This document shows positions 1 through 8,430 of a stretch of DNA of 45,104 nt, piece after piece. The notes below the pieces were generated by a model that worked only from the letters and a program-made list of their open reading frames with translations, ran no database searches and was not told the DNA's origin. Position numbers and translations under genes: made by a program. The DNA comes from Clostridiales bacterium UBA3758. Its GTDB lineage: Bacteria; Bacillota; Clostridia; Oscillospirales; Oscillospiraceae. The DNA is taken from the NCBI GenBank assembly GCA_002371675.1, contig DFGE01000023.1:1-45104 (forward strand). The letters run 5' to 3'. Numbering within the stretch: the first letter of the stretch is position 1; every line of letters starts with the position of its first letter.

Positions 1-508
1 CGCTCTCCTCCGCGGGGCTGAGCCCGCAGAGAAAAGCCTGCCACTGGGCGTTGAGCGCCTCGATGGCCTCAAGATGCTGGCGGCGCGCCAGTTCGAAGCA
101 GGCAGACACGCTCTTCACCGCGTGCTCCTGCTGCGCCTCCGCTCCGGCGAGCAGCGCGTCACGCTCCCGCTGCGCCGCGGCGACAAGGGACGCGCTCTTC
201 TGCTCGGCCTCTGCAAGCAGCGCTGCGCTCTTCTGCTCGGCCTCGCTCACGATGGCGGCCGCGCGCTCGTCTGCCGTGTCGACGATCTGGCGGTAGACCA
301 TCTGCGCGGAGAGCACCGCGCCGCCCAGCTCGACCTTCTTGTCGTCGAGGGCGGCCAGCTGCGCGCGCAGCATGTCGTTCTCGGCGTGCAGCTCCTCCGC
401 CTGCCGGCGGATCTCCGCAAACACAGCCTGCACCTTGTTGGCGTTGTAGTATTTCTTCTTGACCAGGTCAATGTAGATCGAATCGAAATATTCCGGTTCC
501 AGGGGCAT
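1..508 (-). CDS. DivIVA-domain coiled-coil protein (3' end cut by window edge)
   Basis: The reading frame starts at ATG 506-508 and stays open to base 1, so about 169 residues are visible and the C-terminus is missing. The N-terminus (MPLEPEYFDSIYIDLVKKKY, then YNANKVQAVFAEI and a long heptad-like Glu/Ala/Gln helix) matches the DivIVA pattern: a short membrane-binding N-terminal segment followed by coiled coil. DivIVA-family proteins bind curved membrane and recruit division or polarity partners. The internal AEQKSAALL/AEQKSASLV segments are a near-perfect tandem repeat. An AGGTGAG-type Shine-Dalgarno lies 5-6 bases before the start and an extended -10 promoter lies upstream. Which DivIVA paralogue (divIVA, gpsB or another) it is cannot be decided without the C-terminus. 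Confidence 0.75.
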   Translation of the reverse strand, partial: MPLEPEYFDSIYIDLVKKKYYNANKVQAVFAEIRRQAEELHAENDMLRAQLAALDDKKVELGGAVLSAQMVYRQIVDTADERAAAIVSEAEQKSAALLAEAEQKSASLVAAAQRERDALLAGAEAQQEHAVKSVSACFELARRQHLEAIEALNAQWQAFLCGLSPAEES

Positions 509-542
509 TCTGCTCACCTCCGGGTAATCTGTCAGATATTGT

Positions 543-571
543 ATTATACCAGATTCCTCGGCATGAATCAA
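543..571 (-). promoter_or_regulatory. sigma-A promoter of the DivIVA-like gene
   Basis: On the minus strand TTGATT (566-571) is separated by 17 bases from TATAAT (543-548), with an extended -10 TGG directly before the -10. It lies about 35 bases upstream of the DivIVA-like ATG, so this gene is probably transcribed independently of dpaAB. Confidence 0.75.
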
Positions 572-623
572 GAAGCCCCGCGCGATTGTTGAGAACCGGG
601 CGGAAGAGCGCGCGGAGCGGCGC

Positions 624-1196
624 TCAGCCCAGCAGAAGCGGCTGGAGCTGCCTGCCCTCCAGCGCCGCGGACACGGCCGCCCCGAGGAGCGAGAAATCCG
701 CCTGCAGGGAGCAGGGTTTGTTCAGCGGGTCGTCCTGCCGGAAGGGGACGAAGTAGAAATGCTTTCGGTTGAGCAGCTTCGCGATGTTCTCCGCCGAGCC
801 GGAGAGCCCGTCGTTGGTGGAAAAGGCGAGGATCACGGGTCTGCCGTTGCGCAGATGCGCCTTCGACGCCATGGTGACGGCGTTGTCAGTGATCCCGTGG
901 GCGAGCTTGGCGAGGGTGTTGCCCGTGCAGGGGGCGATGAGCAGCGCGTCGAGCGGCTCCTTCGGCCCCAGGGGCTCCGCCTCCGCAATCGTTCTGACGA
1001 CCTCCCGCCCGGAAAGTTCCCGCAGCCGCCGTATATGTTCCTCCGCCGTGCCGAAGCGGCTGTCCGTCGAAGCGGCGGTCTCGCTCAGGATCGGTATGAG
1101 ATCGTAGTCCTCCCGCAGCTGCTCTGCCGCGGCGAAGAGCATTTCATAGGTGCAGTAGGAGCCGCAGAGCGCAAGCCCCAGACGCGGTTTATGCAT
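624..1196 (-). CDS. dpaB: Dipicolinate synthase subunit B (SpoVFB)
   Basis: This 190-residue flavoprotein-fold protein is the B subunit of dipicolinate synthase, which makes the calcium-chelating spore-core acid from 4-hydroxy-tetrahydrodipicolinate in the mother cell. Seen in the sequence: an N-terminal nucleotide-binding-like stretch (LGLALCGSYCTYEM), then PCTGNTLAKLAHGITDNAVTMA, typical of SpoVFB and related phosphopantothenoylcysteine decarboxylase-like flavoproteins, and a C-terminal LNRKHFYFVPFRQDDP motif. It starts one base after the dpaA stop codon, and its ribosome-binding site GGAGGA lies in the end of dpaA, so the two are translationally coupled. Length is normal for the family. 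Presence of the pair implies an endospore former. Confidence 0.93.
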   Translation of the reverse strand: MHKPRLGLALCGSYCTYEMLFAAAEQLREDYDLIPILSETAASTDSRFGTAEEHIRRLRELSGREVVRTIAEAEPLGPKEPLDALLIAPCTGNTLAKLAHGITDNAVTMASKAHLRNGRPVILAFSTNDGLSGSAENIAKLLNRKHFYFVPFRQDDPLNKPCSLQADFSLLGAAVSAALEGRQLQPLLLG

Positions 1197-1197
1197 G

Positions 1198-2058
1198 TTA
1201 TTCCTCCTGTTCCTCCAGCGCCGCGTACACGGCGTCGCGCATGAGCGCCGCCGCGGCCTCCGGCGCGAATTTCCCCGGCAGCCCCGGCGCAGGCAGGACG
1301 CGCAGGCCGAGATTCCCGGCCAGCACCGGGTCGAAGCCTCCGGGCGGCGAGGCCAGCTCCACGAGCAGCGCGCCGTCCTCCAGACAGCAGAGCGCCGCAG
1401 AGGACAGCACCCGAGCCGGCACCGTGTTCACCACGACGCCCATCTCTCCGATCACGCCCTCCAGTTCCCCGTAATCGAGCGCGCGGCAGCCGGCCGCCGC
1501 GGCGAAGGCGCGGTCCCAGGGACTGCGGGCCGCCGCCGTGACCTGCGCGCCAAGAGCCAGCAGCTTCTGGGCGAGCAGCCGCCCGATGCGCCCGTAGCCG
1601 AGCACCAGCACGTTTTCGGCCCGCAGCGCCCGCGCGCTCTCGCGCAGCAGCAGACCCAGGGCGCACTCGGCCGTGAGCGCGGCGTTGGCCGTGACAAAGT
1701 CCGGCCGCCGCAGCAGATCCTCCAGGCGCAGCTTTTCCCGCAGTGCGGCGCGGGCGCTCTCCGGGCTGAAGCCCCCGCCGAGGAGCAGCTGCTCCGGCCA
1801 GAGCGCCCCGATCAGCTCCTCCATGGCCGGCGCCTGTGCCGAGAGCGGGGCGTTGAGCAGGCCGCCCCTCTCCGCCGGAACGGGCAGCACGACGGCGTCC
1901 GCTCCGTAGACGCAGGCCGTGAGGCTGCCGGCGCGGGGGATCTCCGCGGGCAGCGCGGCGCGCTCCAGCGCCCAGGTCTGCACCCGGTGGCCGTCGCGCA
2001 GGAAGAGCCGCGCGAGCAGGGCGGAGCGCACGTCCCCGCCCACAAGGGCAAATCTCAT
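1198..2058 (-). CDS. dpaA: Dipicolinate synthase subunit A (SpoVFA)
   Basis: This 286-residue protein is the dehydrogenase-like A subunit of dipicolinate synthase and acts with DpaB. A Rossmann motif GYGRIG lies at residues 154-159 (VLVLGYGRIGRLLAQKLLAL), preceded by an N-terminal substrate-binding half ending in NAALTAECAL. The C-terminal half contains GVVVNTVPARVLS and a P-rich loop, typical of the family. The start at 2058 is chosen for GGAGGTGG seven bases upstream. It is first of two genes (dpaA-dpaB). In Bacillus subtilis the pair is expressed from a late mother-cell (sigma-K) promoter; I could not identify a sporulation promoter with confidence in the 135-base gap to thyA. Confidence 0.92.
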   Translation of the reverse strand: MRFALVGGDVRSALLARLFLRDGHRVQTWALERAALPAEIPRAGSLTACVYGADAVVLPVPAERGGLLNAPLSAQAPAMEELIGALWPEQLLLGGGFSPESARAALREKLRLEDLLRRPDFVTANAALTAECALGLLLRESARALRAENVLVLGYGRIGRLLAQKLLALGAQVTAAARSPWDRAFAAAAGCRALDYGELEGVIGEMGVVVNTVPARVLSSAALCCLEDGALLVELASPPGGFDPVLAGNLGLRVLPAPGLPGKFAPEAAAALMRDAVYAALEEQEE

Positions 2059-2131
2059 GGATCACCACCTCCCAGGGCATTTTATTCCCGCGCACGTGCG
2101 GCGGTTCCAGGCGCGCACCCGCACAGAATCA

Positions 2132-2160
2132 TAGACAACGCCAAATTCCTGTGATAAAAT
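2132..2160 (+). promoter_or_regulatory. sigma-A promoter of thyA-folA-GH13
   Basis: TAGACA (2132-2137), 17-base spacer, TAAAAT (2155-2160) with an extended -10 TGA before the -10. It is divergent from dpaA and 32 bases upstream of the thyA start. Confidence 0.65.
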
Positions 2161-2192
2161 AAGCCAATATTTGCGAAAGAGAGGCCATCGCC

Positions 2193-3023
2193 ATGAGCAG
2201 AGCCGACGAGATCTTCATTGCCAACTGCCGCGACATCCTGGAAAACGGCGTCTGGGACACCGACCGGGAGGTCCGCCCCCGCTGGGAGGACGGCAGCCCC
2301 GCCCATACCGTCAAGAAATTCGGGATCGTGAACCGCTACGATCTGCGCGAGGAGTTCCCGATCCTCACGCTCCGCCGCACCTACTGGAAGTCCGCCGTGG
2401 ACGAGCTGCTGTGGATCTGGCAGAAAAAGAGCAACAACGTGCACGAGCTGCGCACCCGCGTGTGGGACGCCTGGGCCGACGAGAACGGCTCCATCGGCAA
2501 GGCATACGGCTACCAGCTCGGCGTCAAGCACCACTATCCCGAGGGGGATATGGATCAGGTCGACCGGGTGCTGTGGGACCTCAAGCACAATCCGGCCTCC
2601 CGCCGCATCATCACCAACCTCTACAACCACGCCGACCTCAGCGAGATGGCGCTTTATCCCTGCGCCTACTCGATGACCTTCAACGTCAGCGGCAATACGC
2701 TCAACGCCATCCTCAACCAGCGCTCGCAGGACATGCTGGCCGCGAACAACTGGAACGTGGTGCAGTACGCGATCCTCACGATGATGATGGCGCAGGTCTC
2801 CGGCCTCGAGGCGGGCGAGTTCGTCCATGTGATCGCCGACGCGCATATTTACGACCGCCACGTTCCCGTGATCGAGGAGCTCATCCGCAATGAGCCCAGG
2901 AGCGCCCCGAAGTTCATCATCGATCCCGCGGTCAAGGATTTTTACGCCTTTACGCGCGACAGCTTCCGCGTCGAGGGCTATGCGTACAGCGAGTTCACCG
3001 GGAAGATCCCGGTGGCCGTGTAA
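2193..3023 (+). CDS. thyA: Thymidylate synthase (ThyA)
   Basis: ThyA methylates dUMP to dTMP using 5,10-methylene-tetrahydrofolate, leaving dihydrofolate. The 276-residue protein has the catalytic cysteine at C157 in ALYPCAYSM, the phosphate-binding NQRSQD segment near residues 175-180, and the conserved HVIADAHIYDRH block before the C-terminus. It ends in PVAV, as usual for ThyA. The sequence around MLAANNWNVVQYAIL differs from the Escherichia coli LGLPFN pattern but resembles a variant I associate with Firmicutes ThyA. AGAGAGG lies eight bases before the ATG. folA follows after 10 bases, so the enzyme that consumes the dihydrofolate product is co-transcribed. Confidence 0.97.
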   Translation: MSRADEIFIANCRDILENGVWDTDREVRPRWEDGSPAHTVKKFGIVNRYDLREEFPILTLRRTYWKSAVDELLWIWQKKSNNVHELRTRVWDAWADENGSIGKAYGYQLGVKHHYPEGDMDQVDRVLWDLKHNPASRRIITNLYNHADLSEMALYPCAYSMTFNVSGNTLNAILNQRSQDMLAANNWNVVQYAILTMMMAQVSGLEAGEFVHVIADAHIYDRHVPVIEELIRNEPRSAPKFIIDPAVKDFYAFTRDSFRVEGYAYSEFTGKIPVAV

Positions 3024-3033
3024 GGAGGCCGCC

Positions 3034-3531
3034 ATGCAGATGGAAGCGATCGTCGCCGTCTATGCCGACTGGGGCATCGGGGCGGACGGTACGCAGCCCG
3101 TCGTGCTCAAGGCCGACCGGCGCCATTTCCGGGAGGTCACGGCAGATTCCGCCGTGATCGTCGGCCGCCGCACCATGGAGGATTTCCCCGGCGGCAGGCC
3201 GCTCAAGGGGCGGCGCAACATCGTCGTCACCCGGCAGGAACTGCAAATCGAGGGCGCCGAGGTCGTGCACAGCACCGAGGAAGCCCTCGCCGCCGCGGGG
3301 GAGGAGCGCTGTCTCGTTATCGGCGGGGCGAGCGTGTACCGGCAATTCTTTCCCTATCTGAGCAGGATCCACATCACGAAGATCGAGCTCACGCCGAGCT
3401 CCGACCGCCATTTCCCCGATCTGGACGCCGACCCCGCCTGGGTCTGCGCCTGGGAAGGGGAGCGGCAGGAGGAAAACGGGATCTTCTATCGCTTCTGCAC
3501 CTATGAAAGGAGAAAAAGCGATGGCGCTTGA
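3034..3531 (+). CDS. folA: Dihydrofolate reductase
   Basis: DHFR reduces dihydrofolate to tetrahydrofolate with NADPH, closing the thymidylate cycle with ThyA. The 165-residue protein shows the family order: AIVAVYADWGIG at the N-terminus, acidic active-site residue D28 in LKADRRHFREVT, the NADPH-binding VIVGRRTMEDFPGGRPLKGRRNIVV segment split here at residues 41-65, and IGGASVYRQFFP. The frame is open further upstream inside thyA, but AAGGAGG just before ATG 3034, and the match of the N-terminus to DHFR, fix the start. It overlaps the next gene by 11 bases. Confidence 0.96.
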   Translation: MQMEAIVAVYADWGIGADGTQPVVLKADRRHFREVTADSAVIVGRRTMEDFPGGRPLKGRRNIVVTRQELQIEGAEVVHSTEEALAAAGEERCLVIGGASVYRQFFPYLSRIHITKIELTPSSDRHFPDLDADPAWVCAWEGERQEENGIFYRFCTYERRKSDGA

Positions 3532-4795
3532 CACGTCTCCCGCTCTGCAGAAGCAGGTGATCTATTCCGTCTATCTCCGCGCCCACAGCGAGGAGGGGAG
3601 CTTCCGCGCCCTGATACCCGACCTCGACCGCATCCGCGCCCTGGGGACGGACATCATCTGGCTCATGCCCATCCATCCCATCGGAGTCGAGGGCAAGAAG
3701 GGGAGCCTCGGCTGCCCCTATGCCAACCGCGACTACCGCGATGTGAACCCCGCCTACGGCACGATGGAGGATTTTCGCGCCCTCTGCGGTGAGATCCGCG
3801 CCCGCGGCATGAAGGTTATCATCGACGTGGTCTATAACCACACCTCGCCCGATTCCGTGCTCTTTCACGAGCATCCGGAGTTCTTCTACCGCAACGCAGA
3901 CGGAAAGCCCGCCAACAAGCTCGGCGACTGGGCCGACGTCATCGACCTCGACTACCGCGTTCCGGCGCTCTGGGACTATCAGATCGAGAGCCTCCGCTTC
4001 TGGGCGACGATGGTGGACGGCTTCCGCTGCGACGTGGCCACCCTCGTCCCGCTGGACTTCTGGAAAAAGGCCCGCGCTGCCGTGGCCGAGGTGCGGCCCG
4101 GGGCGATCTGGCTGGCGGAGAGCGTGCATCTGAGCTTCGGCTGCTACGCCAGGCGCAGCGGCTTCAACGCCGTGCGCGACAGCGAGCTTTTCGAGGCCTT
4201 CGACCTGGAATATGAGTACGATGTGCGCGAGATCTTCGAGCAGTATCTGCGCGGCGAAGCGCCGCTGTCGGCCTGGATGAGCGCGCTCAATTTCCAGGAG
4301 GCCGTCTATCCGGAGAATTACAACAAACTTCGCTTTCTCGAGAACCACGACCAGCCACGCTTCGCCTCCCTCGTCTCCGACGAGCGCGCGCTGCGCAATT
4401 ATACTGCGCTGCTTTTCGCCCTCAAGGGCACGACGCTGCTCTACGCCGGGCAGGAATGGGAGAACACGCGCACGCCGAGCCTCTTTGAGCGCGAGCTCAT
4501 CGACCGGGAGACGGGGAAGGATCTCTCGCCGCTGCTCAGCCGCCTCGCGGCGATCAAAAAGGAGTATTTCGGCGGCTCGGACGCCTTCTGGGCCAGGGCC
4601 GACGACGCGCACGAGCTCGCCGTGATCCTGCACGGGCGCTGCCGCGGCGTCTTCTCGCTCAAGGGCGCCTCCGCCTCCGCCGCCGTCGATGCGCCGGACG
4701 GCGTCTATGAGAACCTGATCGACGGCTCGCCCGTTGAGGTCAGGGGCGGGCGCGTCTTCTGCGCCGGCGAGCCGATCCTCTTCGCGCTTGGCTGA
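3521..4795 (+). CDS. GH13 (alpha-amylase family) glycoside hydrolase
   Basis: This 424-residue cytoplasmic enzyme has the GH13 barrel motifs in order: region I DVVYNHTS (residues 102-109), region II GFRCDVA with predicted nucleophile D171, region III WLAESVH with acid/base E200, and region IV FLENHDQPR with D277. It should cleave or transfer alpha-glucosidic bonds of maltodextrin-type substrates; exact specificity cannot be read. No signal peptide is visible. ATG 3521 is preferred to ATG 3503 because AAAGGAG lies between them. It is short for GH13, with only a small C-terminal beta domain. Linkage to thyA-folA is probably only transcriptional convenience. Confidence 0.9.
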   Translation: MALDTSPALQKQVIYSVYLRAHSEEGSFRALIPDLDRIRALGTDIIWLMPIHPIGVEGKKGSLGCPYANRDYRDVNPAYGTMEDFRALCGEIRARGMKVIIDVVYNHTSPDSVLFHEHPEFFYRNADGKPANKLGDWADVIDLDYRVPALWDYQIESLRFWATMVDGFRCDVATLVPLDFWKKARAAVAEVRPGAIWLAESVHLSFGCYARRSGFNAVRDSELFEAFDLEYEYDVREIFEQYLRGEAPLSAWMSALNFQEAVYPENYNKLRFLENHDQPRFASLVSDERALRNYTALLFALKGTTLLYAGQEWENTRTPSLFERELIDRETGKDLSPLLSRLAAIKKEYFGGSDAFWARADDAHELAVILHGRCRGVFSLKGASASAAVDAPDGVYENLIDGSPVEVRGGRVFCAGEPILFALG

Positions 4796-4818
4796 GAGCA
4801 AAAGACAAGCGCCCGCCT

Positions 4819-4855
4819 CCGCCGTTTTCCGCCCGGAAAACGGCGGAAGTTTTTT
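4819..4855 (+). terminator. Rho-independent terminator after the thyA-folA-GH13 operon
   Basis: A perfect 12-bp stem (4819-4830 with 4835-4846, loop GCCC) is followed by AAG and six T residues. It closes the operon 23 bases after the GH13 stop. Confidence 0.9.
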
Positions 4856-4865
4856 GCGCTTTTCC

Positions 4866-4894
4866 TTGCATTGCGCCGGGGACGATGTTATAAT
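4866..4894 (+). promoter_or_regulatory. sigma-A promoter of the LRR gene pair
   Basis: TTGCAT (4866-4871), 17-base spacer and consensus TATAAT (4889-4894) with extended -10 TGT. It starts right after the preceding terminator and drives the LRR gene at 4947. Confidence 0.85.
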
Positions 4895-4946
4895 TTACGG
4901 TACGAAAATGGGAAAATCCGGTATTCCGGATCGGGGGGACAAGAGA

Positions 4947-6602
4947 ATGAAGTTCCTGAGATTTCTGAAGGGTCTGTTTCTGATCGCCTACATCGCCTTC
5001 CTAGCGGTGATCTGCATCAGCCCCTTCCGCGACGTGTCGGCACAGTCCGCTGAAAGCGGCACAGCCGCGCCCGCGGCAAGCCACGCGCCGCTGATCGACA
5101 TTCGCCCGGTGGAAAAGATCGAGTTCGCGGCGGGTAAATTCCCTGCGGACGCGGAGGAGCTCACGCTGACGGTCGATGCGTCGGAGCTTCCGCTGCTCGA
5201 TTCCTTCTCTGCGCTCAAGCGCGTTGACTTCAGCGGCAGCACCTGCTATGCGGAGTTGGCCGACTGGGCGGAGAAGCACCCCGATGTGGCGGTGACCTAT
5301 ACCGTCGCCCTTCCGGACGGGACGGTCGCTGCGCTTGACGAGACGAAGCTGGATCTCACCGGCGTGACCGCCGCGCAGAAGACGGAGACTCTCGCGCTGC
5401 TGCAGTATCTGCCGAAGCTCAACAAGCTCACGCTCGGCTCCGTCGGCAGCGACAAGGTCTTCAGCGGCGAGGATGTGGCCGCGCTGCGCGAGCAGTTCCC
5501 CGACGCGACGCTCGACTATACCTTTACGCTGCTCGGCCAGGAGGTCGATCCCATGGCGGAGACCCTGGATCTCTCGACCCTGGGCCACGAGGAGGCCGCC
5601 GGCGCCGCGGCGCTGGTCTCCGGCATGCCCAACCTCAAGGAGATCGAGCTGGGCTCGGACGACGGGCGCCTCTCCTGGGACGATCTGGCGCTCTTCCGCC
5701 TCTCCGTGCCCGAGGTGCAGCTGCGCTACAGCTGCAGCTACTGGGGCAGGACCATCAACCTCGCTGACGAGACGCTGAACTTCAGCCATGTGCGGATGGA
5801 CGACGAGGGCGCATCCATCATGGCGCTGCTGCCCTATATGCACAACCTCAAGGTCCTGGACATGGATTCCTGTGGCGTTTCCAATGAGAGCATGGCCGTG
5901 ATCCGGGACACCTTCCCCAACGTCGACGTCATCTGGCGCATCTGGTTTGCGCAGGGCTATTCCGTGCGCACCGACGTCATCAAGATCCTCGCCTCCAAGC
6001 CCTCCAAGGCCGGCTACATCACCGACCAGGACGCGCAGGCCCTGCAGTACTGCACCAAGCTCAAATACCTCGACGTCGGCCACAACGAGACCCTGCATGA
6101 CATCTCCTTCTGCCGCTCGATGCCGGATCTCGAGGTCGTCATCTTCACGATGACCGGCGTGACGGACATCTCCCCGCTGGCGGACTGCCCGCATCTGGAG
6201 TACCTGGAAGTCACGCATACCGCCGTCTCCGATCTGAGCCCGCTGGCCAATTCGACGGAACTGCGCCACCTCAACGTGGGCGATTCCCGCGTGAGCGACA
6301 TTTCGCCCCTCTACGGCCTGACGGAGCTCGAGCGCCTCTGGCTCTGCAGGGGCACCAACGTGCCCTATGACCAGGTTCAGCATATGCGTGAGTGCGCGCC
6401 CAACTGCGAGATCAACCTCGACGCGGACGACCCCTCCCTCGGCGCCTGGCGTTTCTCCGACCTCAACGACGACGGCTGGGCCTACTTCTCCAAGTACGGC
6501 GTCTTCAAGTTCGTCAACCACCCGCGCTATGAGCTGCTGCGCCAGCAGTTCGGCTACGACAACGAGGAGTATTCCTTCTACTGGCTCGATCCCCTGTATT
6601 GA
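4947..6602 (+). CDS. Membrane-anchored leucine-rich-repeat protein
   Basis: The protein has 551 residues. The N-terminus (MKFLRFLKGLFLIAYIAFLAV) is a single hydrophobic anchor or uncleaved signal, so the rest is probably outside the cell. Residues about 60-330 contain degenerate repeats with L-x-L-x-x (for example LPKLNKLTLGS, MPNLKEIELGS, MHNLKVLDMDS); the C-terminal half has clearer LRRs (TKLKYLDVGHN, PDLEVVIFTMTGVTDISPL, PHLEYLEVTHTAVSDLSPL, TELRHLNVGDSRVSDISPL). Such folds bind ligands; partner unknown. ATG 4947 is chosen because it precedes the hydrophobic anchor; an upstream in-frame ATG at 4908 would put a charged tail before it. The next gene encodes a shorter paralogue, so the pair arose by duplication. 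Confidence 0.85.
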   Translation: MKFLRFLKGLFLIAYIAFLAVICISPFRDVSAQSAESGTAAPAASHAPLIDIRPVEKIEFAAGKFPADAEELTLTVDASELPLLDSFSALKRVDFSGSTCYAELADWAEKHPDVAVTYTVALPDGTVAALDETKLDLTGVTAAQKTETLALLQYLPKLNKLTLGSVGSDKVFSGEDVAALREQFPDATLDYTFTLLGQEVDPMAETLDLSTLGHEEAAGAAALVSGMPNLKEIELGSDDGRLSWDDLALFRLSVPEVQLRYSCSYWGRTINLADETLNFSHVRMDDEGASIMALLPYMHNLKVLDMDSCGVSNESMAVIRDTFPNVDVIWRIWFAQGYSVRTDVIKILASKPSKAGYITDQDAQALQYCTKLKYLDVGHNETLHDISFCRSMPDLEVVIFTMTGVTDISPLADCPHLEYLEVTHTAVSDLSPLANSTELRHLNVGDSRVSDISPLYGLTELERLWLCRGTNVPYDQVQHMRECAPNCEINLDADDPSLGAWRFSDLNDDGWAYFSKYGVFKFVNHPRYELLRQQFGYDNEEYSFYWLDPLY

Positions 6603-6628
6603 TTTTTGACAGATCCCGGAGGCAAACC

Positions 6629-7813
6629 ATGCGCAAACAGTCCCTTTTGCTGCTCTCTCTTCTGCTGCTGGCGGCCCTGAGCTGCCTGCTCCTCTCCGGC
6701 TGCAGCGCCGCGCCCCTTACGCTGCCGCCGCTCGCCATCACCATCACCGGCCAGGAGACCACGCTCGATCTGAGCGCGGTGGAGGCCGCCTATGTCGAAC
6801 AGCTGATCCCCAACATCGCCGAGATGCCCAATCTCAAGAGCATCGACCTCGGCGACGCGGGTGACGCCGCCGCGCCGCGCATCCCCTGGGAGACCGTCAA
6901 GGCCATCGAGGAGGCCCGGCCGGACGTGACGCTTCAGTACAAGTTCGTGCTTTACGGCAAGCCCTTCGACCTGCAGAGCACGGCCATGGATCTCAACCAC
7001 CTCGAGATGTTCGATGAGGGCGCCCTGGTCAAAAAGGTGGCGCTGTGCATGCCCCAGCTCAGCTGGCTGGACATGGATTTCTGCGGCGTCTCGGATGAGG
7101 CCATGGCGGATATCCGCGACTCGCTGCCCAACGCCGAGGTCGTCTGGCGCATCTGGTTCGGCAAGGGCATCTACGGCGGCTACTCCGTGCGCACCAACGT
7201 GACGAAGATCCTCGCCTCCAACCCAGACAAGGCGGGCGAGCTCAACCCGGAGACCACGAAGGCGCTCAAGTACTGCACCAAGGTCAAATACCTCGACCTC
7301 GGCCACAACGACCAGCTCTCCGATATCTCCTTCTGTGCCTACATGCCGGAGCTGGAGGTCGCGATCTTTGCCAACGGCCGCTATCATGACCTCACACCGC
7401 TGACCCATTGCCCCAATCTCGAGTATCTGGAGCTTCAGTACGGCGCGGTGAGCGATCTGAGCCCGCTTGCGGAGCTGAAAAACCTGCGCCATCTGAACAT
7501 CGCCTGGAACTTCACCCTCATGGACATCAGCCCCCTGTACGATCTGGACCTGGAGCGGCTCTGGATCGGGGAATATAACCCGGTCAGTCCGGCGCAGGTG
7601 GCGGAGATGCAGCGCCGCCATCCTGACTGTGAGATCAACACCACCACCGCGGACGCGACCGAGGGCGGCTGGCGTTATCTTGGCTATGACGAAGAGGGCT
7701 TCACGATCGTGGCGCCCCGCTATGAGGAGCTGCGCCGCCAGTTCGAGTACGACAGCGCGCCATACTGCTACTCCTACCTGGAGAACGACCCGCTCTATTA
7801 TCCGCATCCCTGA
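6629..7813 (+). CDS. Leucine-rich-repeat lipoprotein, paralogue of the preceding gene
   Basis: The protein has 394 residues with a lipoprotein signal peptide: MRKQ, a leucine-rich core, then lipobox LLSGC with C25 as the predicted lipidated residue. It shares with its upstream neighbour the block WRIWFGKG...YSVRTNVTKILAS, the block LKYCTKVKYLDLGHND and the run of LRRs ending in DISPLYDL, so both descend from one ancestor. Unlike the neighbour, it is lipid-anchored rather than helix-anchored. GGAGG lies seven bases before ATG 6629, and the gap to the upstream stop is 26 bases, so the genes form one operon. Function is unknown; extracytoplasmic binding is inferred from the fold and anchor. Confidence 0.87.
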   Translation: MRKQSLLLLSLLLLAALSCLLLSGCSAAPLTLPPLAITITGQETTLDLSAVEAAYVEQLIPNIAEMPNLKSIDLGDAGDAAAPRIPWETVKAIEEARPDVTLQYKFVLYGKPFDLQSTAMDLNHLEMFDEGALVKKVALCMPQLSWLDMDFCGVSDEAMADIRDSLPNAEVVWRIWFGKGIYGGYSVRTNVTKILASNPDKAGELNPETTKALKYCTKVKYLDLGHNDQLSDISFCAYMPELEVAIFANGRYHDLTPLTHCPNLEYLELQYGAVSDLSPLAELKNLRHLNIAWNFTLMDISPLYDLDLERLWIGEYNPVSPAQVAEMQRRHPDCEINTTTADATEGGWRYLGYDEEGFTIVAPRYEELRRQFEYDSAPYCYSYLENDPLYYPHP

Positions 7814-7836
7814 TGCGGCCGTCTTTAGATCGAAAA

Positions 7837-8112
7837 ACACGGTCATCCCCCTCACGGGGGATGACCGTGTCAGCTTGTCAAAAAGTCCATACCGGACTTT
7901 TTTGACTGCGCTTCAGCCGCCGAGCATTTTGCTTGAGGCAAAATGCTGTTACCGGAAAAGCCTGAAATATCGGGCTTTTCCGGCGGCGGTTTCTTGTAAT
8001 CGAGGCGGGTCTTGCCCCCTCGAGCTCCCCCGCTGCTCTATCCACCCGCCGTTTCGCTGGTTTTTTGACAGTCTCAACACACGGTCATCCCCACAGAGGG
8101 GATGACCGTGTG
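7837..8112. repeat. 276-bp block bounded by inverted, self-palindromic ends (MITE-like)
   Basis: Both ends are near-identical 15-bp stem-loops with core ACACGGTCATCCCC: 7837-7851 pairs with 7856-7870, and 8078-8092 pairs with 8098-8112. Inward of each end TTTTTGACA appears in inverted orientation (minus strand about 7878, plus strand 8064), so the ends form longer imperfect terminal inverted repeats. Inside are further hairpins: 7880-7902 (9 bp, with T-run, a possible terminator for the LRR genes), 7923-7947 (10 bp), 7952-7983 (11 bp) and 8004-8050 (7 bp). No credible coding sequence is present. The right end runs into TTTTT, so it may terminate transcription. Confidence 0.6.
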
Positions 8113-8251
8113 CTTTTTGAGGGCGAAGCCGCGGGCGAAGCGCTGTGTCACAGCGGGATAAATTGTCTTTACAGCAGCAATATATTTTTCGCAGAAACAA
8201 TTTCAAGGGAGGGAAAGCAGCCAGATTTACAGTTTTTTCCAAAAAAACAGA

Positions 8252-8280
8252 TTGACAAGCGCTGTGCGGCAAAGTATACT
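8252..8280 (+). promoter_or_regulatory. Strong sigma-A promoter of the XRE gene
   Basis: TTGACA (8252-8257), 17-base spacer, TATACT (8275-8280). The expected transcript has a leader of about 145 bases before the ATG at 8431, GC-rich with several short stems; I do not recognise a riboswitch class in it. Bases 8113-8251 hold no gene I can support. Confidence 0.85.
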
Positions 8281-8430
8281 AAAGCAAACCATAAAAGGGG
8301 AAAAACCGGAGATCGTCGGGAAAATCAGCCATTGTTTTCGATCAAGCGGGGATAAAAACCGACTGCTTGACGGCGGGTGATTCGCAGGGATCGCGGCCGC
8401 CGGGGAAGCCCATCAAAGGAGCGATATACC

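Noticed and set aside
7996..8050. tRNA-like sequence on the minus strand (GGATAGAGCAGC).
   Set aside because: It cannot be folded into a cloverleaf with acceptor stem, T-loop and anticodon arm.
7949..8355. Two small open frames inside and after the 7837-8112 repeat.
   Set aside because: They read through hairpins and lack ribosome-binding sites.
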